From the NCBI GenBank assembly GCA_958496175.1, contig OY292278.1, positions 21,452,001 to 21,516,000 on the forward strand: a DNA stretch of 64,000 nucleotides, given 5' to 3'. The DNA comes from Sisyra terminalis. Lineage: Eukaryota > Arthropoda > Insecta > Neuroptera > Sisyridae. Both the position numbers and the translations under genes were made by a program. Below the pieces are notes generated by a model, which saw only the letters and a program-made list of their open reading frames with translations, did no database searches and was not told the origin of the DNA. Of the stretch, positions 8,939 through 18,628 are shown piece by piece (position 1 is the first letter of the stretch; the number at the start of each line of letters is the position of its first letter).

Positions 8939-11900
8939 TTATACAGTAGTAATATCTGTCGTTTCAAATCTTGAAACCACCTCTATTTTCAAAGGTTCCT
9001 CATTAGCACTTAATATCACCTGCGCTAGTCGTTTTAAAATAAACTCTTGAACATTACTGGCATCGACTTGAGTTATTTCAGGATTTTCCTCTTTGATATT
9101 CTTTTCGTATGATTTAATTACCCATTCACCAAAATGTAGTATGCAATAGCCTCTGGGTCCACGCCATGATATGTCGTAGCCGCCAATGCCTACACGTCCC
9201 AATTGGCTTTTGAGCCAACCCATTCGCACGTTAGGGAGAATGTTCGAAATGCGAATCGAAAAAGCAATTGTACTGCGTGAATATCGGCCATTTGTTGATA
9301 AAATACGCTTGAATGGTTTCACTAAATCTGTTTCATTATAGTAGGAACCACCGCTTTCGGCCGGTTCACCGGATCCATCTTGTTTCATCCGTGATGTACC
9401 AGTATGTTCACTACGACGGCCTCGAGGATTACCATGATTACGAACTTTTCCATTTCTTACGTGAGCCTCGGAATCACTGTCCACTTCACGTAGAGTAACA
9501 TCTTTTCCAGCTCTAAAAGCAAAATTAATTTAATCAAAATCTATAAGAACATTTTCGACATTCAAAACTTAAACATTTCATTGTTTGAATTTTTAATTAC
9601 AATAATTATCTATATCCTTTTTTAGGTTTTTTTTTCGTACAATACGTTATCATAGTTAGCATAGACCTAAAGAAGTCGGGAAACCGATGAAACGTGTTGT
9701 ACAAAAGTAAAAAAAATCTTGAAAAAAAGGTAATATAAATAATTAGAAACTAACTATGGAAAAGAACTATTAAAATATTAATTTAATAACAATAAAATAT
9801 TCATAACCCTTATAAATAAAATTATAATCAAATATTTTAATCGTGCATCGCTCAAAATCACTGAACATATCTTCGCCATTTTTCTATTTAGTTCCTTGAA
9901 AGGATGGCGTTTTTAATAAAATCTTTATATCTGTTCATAATTACATTGTGAGTTCTTAAAATTTTCATATACAAACATATATGTGAAAATTAACGTACAT
10001 ACTTGGCATGATTTTGCTCATAAATTTTGGGATGTAAATATATAAATCAATAAAATATAAATCCTTTTAGAGCAAGATCCTATAAACGCCGGACCTTTGT
10101 TTTTTATAAAGGCTGAAGTTTCTCAGCGCTTGTTTTCACCACAGATAAGACCGGTGGGCGACTAAAAAGTTTGGGATATCGCGACTTTGGTAGGTAACGG
10201 ATAACGAAGGAGTAAAAATATCAACTAAATTTTATCAAATAAAAAACAGTCCTTTTTTAACATTTCTTCGCGGCAGTATCAGAAACCACGTCATCCATCG
10301 TGACAACCTCTTGCCAGACTTTAACTTTAATAATTTGTAACTATTATTATAGAGCACGAGCCTTCGAAGACCATTCGTTAATTTATAAGAACCGACAGTT
10401 TTTTTGCACCCATCCCCAAAACAGATAAGAACGATCAGCGAGTATGGAGTTTGAAAGGTGGTTACTTTGGCAGGCAACAGGTAGCAAAGGTGTATAAAAT
10501 AAAAGCTTAATTTCGTCAAAATATAAAGGTCAGTTTTTTATATTTTTTTTTTGCAATAATATTAGAAAACACATTCTCCACTGCCAGGCTCCCCTAAACT
10601 AGAATACATTATAGTTTTACTTTAGTCATAGTATAAAAGCTGAATTTTATATATGCTACTTGGGTAACTATTAGAAGATGTTTCCACAGTAGCCAAACAG
10701 TTGATACTTCTAACCAGAGAAGAGACTTATATAAAACTTCAGTTCAAATGGAAGGCAAAACCGTGACCAAGGGTTTCTAAAATAAAGCAATAGACGACAT
10801 TGTCATGTAAAATATCATTTTGCACTGTATTGAGGTGGAACCCAGCCCCCTCTCTTCTTAAAAATATTTATTTTGATTATAGAACTACCAAATACGGGCG
10901 AAAATTTACAATGGTATAATTTATGCTTATAACAATTTATCTGCAATAGATGTTAGTTTTTTCTTAATCAATACCATAATTTAATGATAAAAATAGAAAT
11001 TCTTTTCAAATTTAAATTCCCTTCGTCATCTACTAATTAAAAACTATTAACCTCTTAAAAATTATATCAAAATAATTTTAGCGCTTATATTCAAACTCGA
11101 TGTTACACTGACACTAGAGCCCTCTATACTGTACCATCATTTCGGTTACCCAAACTTCCTAGTTGTCCATCGTTCCTGTGTTGTAAGCATGCGTTAAGAA
11201 ACTTTCAGCTTTTATAAAAAAACAAAGCCTGGCGTTCACGGAATCTTGGACTATCACAAGTTTGACTTGTATCTTTTTTTTATTGATATTTACCGTCGCT
11301 TTATAACTATAAAGATCTTTAGCGACTCTAGGGTTAATAAAATCCGTAATCGAGAAATATCAAAGATTTGCTTGATACCTATCGAACCCAATACCTACCA
11401 GTTTTGGAGTGGTCACGTTGACCACTCGGCCACCAGTGGGCTTGACTTGTATTGTTATAAAAATAAAATTCAACATACTTTTCATCAATTTCACGTAGTT
11501 TTTGCAAAAATGGGATACGTGCTAGTCGATGTTGCGACAAAATGTTCCAAATAATACCCGTTGGTTTTGGAAGACGATCAGCAACACGAATGACTTGAGT
11601 GGGTGTTACGATTATATCAACAGGTATATCTTGTGGCAAAAATATCTCTTTTGGCAACGATTCAAAAACCTGGTAAAAACAATTAGATTTGAACTTTAAA
11701 GTACAAAAGGGACTTATTTGAGTCTTACTTGATTATCATGAACAGTTGTAACAATAAGAGTATTTTGATCGATAAAATTTTTATGCATCATCATGGCAAT
11801 TTGTAAATCGACAAAGCTTTTCTCTTGGTCCATTCTGTGACCGTCTTTTGAGACAATTGAACTGCCTACTACAATCATATCAATTTTAACTTCGGAATCT

Positions 11901-14900
11901 ATTTCAAGAGGTACTCCGTTCTTTATAATTGATGTTCGTTCCACAGCCGATTTGTAATCTTCTGGAGTGGCATCATCAGGGACTGATACCCAATTTATCA
12001 ACGATTTGCGCGTACGTAGAATAGGAACTAACAATTTCTTTTTATTCTAAAAAAATAAGAAACAATTAATGTAAGAATGGAGGAAATAAACTTCGATTTC
12101 GAACCTTTAAAACAGCAATTCGTACAGGTTCCTGTGGTGTATCATGGCAAACTTGAATCACTTTTGCTTCCTTAAACTCATCCAATTCGACAAGTTTTTC
12201 ACTAGCCATCTCACGTCCCTCAAAATTGGGAATATAAAATTGGGGACGAGGAACATTTCTCAGTTTAGCTTTTTGGAAATATTTTAAGACGTGTGTTTTA
12301 ATTGATTTCTTGGTTTTTTTCTCGGCTAAAAAAATATAGTTACATCTTATGCAAATACAATTTAACTGAACAAATTACGAAGTTCAAAGCGAACAACCAC
12401 TTCTTTATTTGGATTTTCATTGTTAGTATCACCAGATTCGTTCTTTTTCATCCCCCGCGGCTTGAATCTATTGCGTCGTGCCGGTGGGCGCGACATTTCT
12501 TTGTTTTCATCCTGCGATCGGGAATCGGACTTCTCTGCACCACGATGATGACGTGGAAAACGCTTGAAATTTTTTTTATGATATCGCGGTTTATATAATC
12601 GCTGCGTTTCATCATCACTATCTTCATCGCGCAAAGTTACATCTTTCCCATCTCTAAAATCGATATTTTAAAAGATCTCTCATTAAAAATTAAACATCAA
12701 AAGATTCAAACTAGGGATGCAACCAAGTCGAAACGGGGTGAGCTTTGTATGGCCTCATCTCGTCTCGATCTCATTTTGTCTCTACATTAATCCTTATGTT
12801 AATATCAATTATTTTTCATTTATTATAATTATATCAAATTACCATTATTTTGATAATAATGATTATTATATTGATAATTAAAAAAAATAAAACCTGTTGA
12901 ATATAAAACCTGGCATAAAAAAGTATATCTAAACTGATCTCAGTACTCAACATCTTTTGTTTTGCCTCGATTTTATGTGGTGTAATCTCGTTTTTGTTAC
13001 GAGACAATTAAAGTATTCAATTAAGGTCTTTTCTCGACTACGCCTGTCATTTTTATAAAATGAAAACATCATAGGATATTTGTCCCATGAAATAAAAATC
13101 TCAGGAGATATTCATGTAAACTGACACCTATAAGTTTGGTTCATTTATGATCAGTTTGAAACAAATCTATGATTCGATAATCTCCAAATCATCTGATGGT
13201 TTGAAAATTACCAAAGCAAAATACAAATCTGGGTTACAATCGTTTCAAATGCTACATTAGAAACGGTTTTAAAAACAAGTTATTATAACATACGCCTCGT
13301 CAATTTTTCGCAATTTTTCCAATACTGGCATCAAGTTTAAGCGACGTTGGGACAGAATATTCCATATCACTCCGGTTGGCTTTGGAAGACGATTAGTTAC
13401 ATGGAATACTTCCGTTGGTGTTACAATTATATCCACAGGAACATCGTGGGGCTTGAACAATTCTTTTGGCAACGTTTCGAACACCTAAAATAATTTTAAA
13501 TAATTATTTTTTTAAAAAAACTTATTAGTTTAAGAGCCTTTAATTTAATTTAAACTAAAACAGAAGAAAATAAACCTTGGATGTCTATCGGTTGTCATTC
13601 GTCCTCCAGAAGGAATGGAAAATAGAATAAGTCTACTGATAACCGAGTGGTCAAGGTGGCTGCTCCAAAGCTGGTAGCTGTTGGGTTCGATTTTCGTATC
13701 GAACAATTTTTTTTTTGATTTATGAATTTTAATTAAGACTAGAGTCGCTAAAAATAAGTCTGGATTGATGCTGTACGGTAATAAATGGATTGTGATATCC
13801 CACATAACTTAGAATTATATTTGCGGCAATTTTCGAGGTGGTATGGCACTTAAACATCATTTGAATTTTACCGTGGCCGGACAAAACAGAAACGAGGACA
13901 CAACAGAACAATGACATAACAGAATAAGATCGGAACTGATAGAAAAAAATACAATAAATATTTGTATTTATATTTTCAGTCAATGATTAGAAAAATATAT
14001 CTTTGTACGCTATTAAAACCTAAATTGCATAATTTTCTTTAAACAAGTATTTATTAATTATTCCCTTATAATGTCAATAATAATAATAATAATAAATTTG
14101 TTCCGTTTTGATCTATTCTGTTGTTATGTTGTTTTTTATCATGTCCTGTCATATAGGGTTTGAGTTTATTAAAATCGAAGTCGGAACCAGATAATTAAAA
14201 CAAATTTACTTGGAGTCGGAGTTCGAATCAAAGTCAAAGTCGAAGATAATTGAGTTATAGGGATATTTAATAAAACCATAGAAATATAACTATAAAGTCG
14301 ACCCTTGGAATTAAACTTTTATTGGTATTATACCAAATTTATAAGCGCTGAAAACATTGTCATATAATTCACAAAGGATTAATAGTTTCGATAGGAAATT
14401 GTTGTAAATCAATTTTGATCACTTTGATCAATTGTTTTCTATGATTAAAAATTGATAGCTTTACTTCAGATTTATCATATAAGACCACTCGGAAATTCCG
14501 GCTTTTCAGAGTCGGAGTTGAAGCTTCTTAACATCCCTACAGTCTACATAGTGCCTTAAAAGTACCGCCGCTATTATTTTAGCTATGTCAGCATGGATAT
14601 TGAAAAATGTCATTTTGTTTCATAGTAAAGGAAAAAACTACAGTAATCTCCCGCTTTACGGACGCTCGCTTAGCGGAAATTCAATAATACGAACATGGTT
14701 AATTAAGTATCAAAACTTCGGTTTACGGATAAAATATTCGCAATTACGGACAATATATGTATACTTTTTACTATTTTGTGTACATTTTTGTGAGGAATCC
14801 CAAAAATAAAATAATAAAGATTTTTAGAATATAAATACAGTTAATGCTTGGTTTTGTTATACGAGGAATCCCAAAATAGTAATCAAACGCTCTTACGAAT

Positions 14901-16699
14901 TAGTATTTGATGTTATGCGATATAATGCAGTGTTAATTTATTTACGCTCTATGTTTAGTGTGAATCTATAGTAAAATTGGGTTCTTTTACAGATACTTTA
15001 AATTAGCTGGAACGCATCTATCACTTTCCAATAGGATCTCATAGTAATAGCGGTTTCGTTTAAGAGATTTTCGATTTACGAAAAATTTATGAGAAACGCA
15101 TCCTGTCCGTAAAGCGGGGGATTACTGTACATACTTGTACCTTACCCTCCTTAAATGAAAATTATTACAGATGTATTTCTTGTCTTTTGGGATCTCCAAA
15201 ATCATATGTTCCTTTCCGGCAGGATACGGAACCAATTCGAACTCTATTTGCAATTCCTTCTGAAGGGCAAACGCTACCTGATAAGCATTTACAGTGTTTT
15301 TTTGATCCTTGGGCCATGGACAATCACCAGATTTATGACTAAATTTAACCTGATCGATTGTGCTACTATCGTCCATGTCTATCAATAGTTATGATTTTTT
15401 TTTTGTTATTTATTGTTGCATTATAACTGTCAAGATTATTAGCGATTTTAAACAGCCCATACACGCTCAATATTATTGTACAATATTTTAGTTTGTGCAA
15501 TAAAATTGATCGTGTATGGGCAATATTGAAAGATTAGGCAATATATTGTGAGATTTTCAAAATCTTGAAAATATATTGTACAAACGGGTAAATATTGTGT
15601 CGTCAATATCGCCTTTACACGATACAATATATTGCACAAACCAACATATTGTACAATAATATTGACCGTCTAGGGACCGCCGTCAATATATTGTGCAACC
15701 CATGCACAATAATATATAGCGTGTAGGGGCTGCTTTAGGGTTAATAAAAAACCGTAAAACGAAAAATATTGAAAATTTACTCGTTACAATGATAGAACCC
15801 AGCACCCACTAGTTTTGAAGCGACCACCTTGACTACTCGAGCACTAGTAGGCTAGTTATGAATAATTTTCCATAAAAATTGAGTGAAAGACTTACGTAAT
15901 CGATTAACTACTTACTTGATTGTCATGAACAGTCGTTATAACAATCGTATTTTGATTTACAGCTTTCATATGCATTAACATTGCGAATTCCAAGTCCGCA
16001 AATCCCTCGCCTTTTCCAATACGATAGCCATCTTTGGAAACGGCAACACTTCCAATTACAACTAAATCAATTTGAATTTTTGAATCCAAATCAATGGGTT
16101 TTCCATGTTCTACTATTCCTCTCCGTTGCACAACCGCTTTGTAATTGTTAGTTACCCCATTCTCAAGTACTACAAGACTAAGCAAACCTTCGCGTAAACG
16201 AGGGATTGGAACTAACAAACTTTTGTGGTGCTAAAAATACGAATAAAAAGATGTTATAAAATTAAACCTTAACAATGATTTATTTTTATATTTACTTCCA
16301 ATACACTTGCTCGAACCCCTTCTTGTGGTTTGTCGGGGTTGACTTTTATAACCTTAGCAGCTTTAAATTCGTCTAATTCGACGACTTTGGTACTCGCTTG
16401 TTCACAGCCTTTGAAATTGGGGATGCGACCCCAGCATGGGCGTGGAAAGTTGATCAAGTTGGCCTTTTCTAGCTGTTCCCATACACTCACCCTTATCGAA
16501 TGTTTTGTTTTTTCCTCAGCTAAAAGAAATAGAAATTTAATTACGTAAAAGGTAATAAATTGAGGGAATATTTTTAGATTATTATGTCACTTATGTTAGA
16601 TAAGTAGGAAATGTAAATAAATAGAAAAATGTGCGACTCACGTAGTAGAAATGTGGCCGGTTTATCGGTGGAGTTCCCTTGGGATTCACTATCAGCCAT
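8939..16699 (-). CDS. MTHFSD: MTHFSD homologue with two tandem cyclo-ligase-like modules
   Basis: Homologue of MTHFSD, a protein with a 5-formyltetrahydrofolate cyclo-ligase-like domain and a C-terminal RRM-like domain; its biochemical role is unclear. Nine minus-strand exons (16699-16642, 16519-16296, 16230-15916, 13484-13294, 12653-12379, 12325-12105, 12046-11729, 11669-11479, 9512-8939) join in frame to 788 residues. Exons 2-4 and 6-8 are a duplicated set of nearly equal lengths (224/221, 315/318, 191/191 bp). Module 1 (about 20-262) keeps FPRP, IPNFKG, the loop GKGEGFADLEFAM and RLPKPTG. Module 2 (about 355-597) keeps most motifs, but the loop reads DQEKSFVDLQIAM. Both are followed by a GKDVTLR joint. 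Exon 5 adds a basic, charged linker. Exon 9 ends in the RRM-like ISWRGPRGYCILHF. Introns 3 and 8 hold repeats. Two separate genes are less likely, because exon 5 lacks a stop and exon 6 a start. Confidence 0.9.
9637..9702 (+). other. decayed hammerhead-ribozyme-like fold
   Basis: GTACAATACGT (9637-9647) pairs with ACGTGTTGTAC (9692-9702), with one G-U pair. Inside lies CTAAAGA (9667-9673), close to the conserved CUGANGA, then a hairpin GTCGG-gaaa-CCGAT and GAAAC, which is the hammerhead core order. The expected G of CTGA is A and the third stem (9648-9666) pairs poorly, so activity is doubtful. Such motifs occur in Penelope-like retroelements. It lies in intron 8 of MTHFSD. Confidence 0.4.
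10085..10590. repeat. diverged tandem duplication in MTHFSD intron 8
   Basis: Two imperfect copies of a roughly 200-300 bp unit. Anchors are CAGATAAGACCGGTG / CAGATAAGAACGATC, ACTTTGGTAGGTAACGG / ACTTTGGCAGGCAACAGG and TCAGAAACCACGTCATCC / TTAGAAAACACATTCTCC. Neither copy codes. The origin is unknown. Confidence 0.6.
11273..11441 (-). repeat. full tRNA-derived SINE with target duplication
   Basis: Best copy of the family. A T-rich tail on the left (TTTTTTTATTGATATTTACC), the body with GCGACTCTAGGGTTAATAAA, a box B region ATCGAACCC and a box A region CCACTCGGCCACCAGTGG. It is flanked by identical 11-bp repeats TTGACTTGTAT (11262-11272 and 11442-11452), showing target-primed insertion. Confidence 0.92.
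13635..13752 (+). repeat. tRNA-derived SINE with target duplication
   Basis: Plus-oriented: ACCGAGTGGTCAAGG (box A), GGGTTCGATTTTCG (box B), a T-run where part of the body is replaced, then CTAGAGTCGC. Direct repeats AATAAGTCT flank it (13626-13634 and 13753-13761). Confidence 0.88.
13790..13965 (-). other. coding-like fragment inside MTHFSD intron 3
   Basis: The minus strand reads without stops through LSGHGKIQMMFKCHTTSKIA and on to YVGYHNPFITVQH. The composition is protein-like rather than AT-rich noise, but I cannot place the family. It may belong with the exon-like ORF at 15128-15385 as a nested gene, or be a relic of a transposon protein. No start codon or clear splice pair was found for it. 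Confidence 0.3.
14153..14542. mobile_element. possible hAT-type MITE
   Basis: The left TAGGGTTTGAGTTTATTAAA and the right end, read inverted as TAGGGATGTTAAGAAGCTTC, share an imperfect repeat, and both are followed by GAAGTCGGA / CTCCGACTC. No clear target duplication was seen, so the borders are approximate. Confidence 0.4.
14641..15127. mobile_element. pogo/Tigger-like MITE flanked by TA
   Basis: 487 bp with near-perfect 23-base inverted termini: CAGTAATCTCCCGCTTTACG on the left and CGTAAAGCGGGGGATTACTG on the right. TA sits on both sides (14639-14640 and 15128-15129), as expected for the pogo/Tigger branch of Tc1-mariner. No transposase is encoded, so it would need a partner elsewhere. 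Confidence 0.88.
15128..15385 (-). CDS. exon-like ORF nested in MTHFSD intron 3, unknown protein
   Basis: The minus strand is open for about 80 residues from an ATG at 15377 (MDDSSTIDQ). It includes SGDCPWPKDQKNTVNAYQVA and FELVPYPAGKEHMILEIPKD. A good donor (AGG followed by GTAAGG) lies after the LRR residues, so it could be a first exon. I do not recognise the family. It lies exactly between the pogo-like element (ending 15127) and the SINE (duplication at 15386). Removing both elements places it about 45 bp from MTHFSD exon 3, so it may be an older nested gene or an unused exon. No continuation is certain. Confidence 0.35.
15395..15852 (-). repeat. tRNA-derived SINE split by a MITE
   Basis: The tail and first body part (15395-15449) and the remaining body and tRNA-like head (15731-15852) form one SINE interrupted by 15450-15730. 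The ends carry the direct repeat TAGTTATGA on both sides, near 15386 and 15853. The head shows CTACTCGAGCACTAGTAGG, a diverged box A. Confidence 0.82.
15450..15730. mobile_element. MITE inserted in the SINE, TIR CAGCCC.TACACGCT
   Basis: About 280 bp. The ends are inverted repeats CAGCCCATACACGCTCAATA and AGCGTGTAGGGGCTG. Inside, further inverted copies of GCCCATACACG and many ACAATATATTG palindromes occur, so it can fold extensively. The SINE around it reads CGATTTTA on one side and TTTAGGG on the other, suggesting a short TTTA duplication. Confidence 0.8.
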
Positions 16700-17478
16700 T
16701 TTCTCTTCAGGAAATCGCTGGATAATTAAATTGGCTTTGAATTTTCACGATGTTTGATTATCAATATTTTTGATACACCGATAAAATTCCGTGACAAATT
16801 GAACTATTTTTTATTTATCAATTTCGCTGTTTTCTGAGTCACCGTTACCAACATTGCCAATACAACGAGAAGAAATCACTAAAATTTGCAGGCAGCACTG
16901 ATTTTTGATTTCGCGAGCGAAATTTTGAAAAGTTTTTAATAACGATGTTAAGCATTAAGTTTAATACAACAATTCATTTAATTTATTTCGTTTCTTTTGA
17001 AATTTAAAATTTTATTTGTACTATGTACATCGCATACATACTTCATTTTTATTTGTTAACAATGTTGCATTCCCTGTATTCCTTATATCCATTTTTACTT
17101 CTGCGAATAAAGAAATACCGAAAGGATGAATCATGGATTACGTTCTAACTGTTCTAACAAAAGGAAATGGCTCATTTGGATGTTAAACTGGATAAAAAAA
17201 TAGAAAGATCAAAGAAAAATGAAAAAGATTATCCCAATCTAAAGAATCTTGCCAGGGACACGACAGTTATATAAGAAAGAGATCAATCTCTCGAACAGTG
17301 AAAAAAAATTAATATAATTTCAAAATAAAATGATTGTTACTTTCAAACAAACAAATAGGATAAAATTACACGAATTGCTTTTCTACTACTTGGATAAAAA
17401 ACCCTAAGAAAAAGCAAAATACTAAACTACAGATTTTTTCATAGTTCTAATTAGATGATATGGATGATATTAAATTTA

Positions 17479-17660
17479 TTAGAATTTCCTGGTAAAAACA
17501 TAACATTTTAAACAACAAAAGTATAAATCTCCGCTATATTCTTCTACAGATAAGGTGTCCCACTCATTGTGAATCGCCTGAATTCGTTTTGAAGGTACGA
17601 ACGTTAAATAAAGTTGCGACGAAAGATTTTCATTACAGAGCTGGTAGTATATATACTCAG
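17479..17660 (-). pseudogene. C-terminal coding fragment, unknown, cut by a repeat
   Basis: The minus strand is open for 60 residues: PEYIYYQLCNENLSSQLYL, then VPSKRIQAIHNEWDTLSVEE and an end CCLKCYVFTRKF with a stop. The composition looks coding, but I do not recognise it. At its 5' side (17661) a GGGGACATCCATTAATTAC transposon end begins, so the upstream part is lost or displaced. It may be a gene remnant or an exon of an unseen gene between MTHFSD and KCTD9. Confidence 0.35.
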
Positions 17661-17740
17661 GGGACATCCATTAATTACATGAGGCGTTTAGGGGGATGGT
17701 GGTGTTAAGCAAAATTTCACACAAATTTGGTTCGGATACA
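17661..17740. repeat. end fragment of GGGGACATCCATTAATTA MITE
   Basis: One terminal repeat (GGGGACATCCATTAATTACA) and the adjoining subterminal GTTAAGCAAAATTTCACAC match the fuller copies at 27629-27924 and 48324-48627. The other end is missing. Confidence 0.65.
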
Positions 17741-17867
17741 GTTGGGAGATTGTAGAGTTTTATCTCTCCTTTTGTAGAGTTTTATCTATTTAAAAGAAAA
17801 TTATTCTGAATTAGAAATTTTAGTATGTGATATCCATATAATATTTTCGGCTCATGTCACTTATTAT

Positions 17868-18372
17868 AGTTTAAATCTAGTGAACAGAAAACAAATATTT
17901 GATTTTCTGGTTTCTTAAGTACCCTACAGTCACTTATGTTTGACTTACGATTGTAGTTGGTGTAAGGCGACACTTAATAAGCTACAATAATCAAAATTGA
18001 ATTTCATCCAAAATAAAAGAAATTGCAATCTTCATACCGACGATACCGGCTATGTACCTACTAGGGTCAAATAAGAGTGATTATGAAATGAAAGTATGAC
18101 TCATATCCCTTTTAGAACCGTCAAATCTGGCAACATTGCATTTTAATTTAATTCGCCAATAAATCGACACATAATGAAAATTTAGCCACAAAAGAGAAAA
18201 TTATACCATGTTAAACCATATTTCATAATCACTCTTGTTTGACTTTAGTAAATATACAGCCGGTGTCGTAGTTTATTAAGTGTCGCCTTACACCAACTAA
18301 TTATAAGAGACTGTAGGATACTTAAGAAACCGGTAAATCAGAAATTTGTTTTCTATTTACTGGATTTAAACT
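17868..18372. mobile_element. large foldback element with nested MITE
   Basis: Arms of roughly 230 bp are inverted. Left GTTTCTTAAGTACCCTACAG matches right CTGTAGGATACTTAAGAAAC, and TTGGTGTAAGGCGACACTTA matches TAAGTGTCGCCTTACACCAA. Each arm also contains an ACCGGC-type stretch and GAGTGATTATGAAAT. A GGCTCATGTCCC-family MITE (18098-18212) is inserted between the arms. There is no ORF. Confidence 0.82.
18098..18212. mobile_element. GGCTCATGTCCC-family MITE inside the foldback
   Basis: GACTCATATCCCTTTTAGAA starts it, followed by ATCTGGCAACATTGCATTTT and the family centre TAGCCACAAAAGAGAAAATT. The right arm is absent. Confidence 0.7.
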
Positions 18373-18628
18373 AAAACCAAAGTAGAAATGAATATAAACC
18401 AAATCAAGTACATACTTACGTAATCATCAAAAAGGAAGAATTGTAAACATATAGCCTTTTATTTTAGTATATAAGATTCTATTTTAATAAAATTGATAGA
18501 TACAAATGAGTATAAATTTTTTTTACAATTCGATTTTTTTATTTTCTATTAATAATTGATCTCTTTTTCTATATCTAATTGAGCATAAATGTATATAAAA
18601 GTCATTAAATATATTTTTATCAAAAATT

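Noticed and set aside
12700..13100. Intron region with several CTCG/CGAG inverted words (CATCTCGTCTCGATCTCATT; GTTACGAGAC) that might be a foldback.
   Set aside because: The words are short and scattered, and no matching arms or target duplication could be defined.
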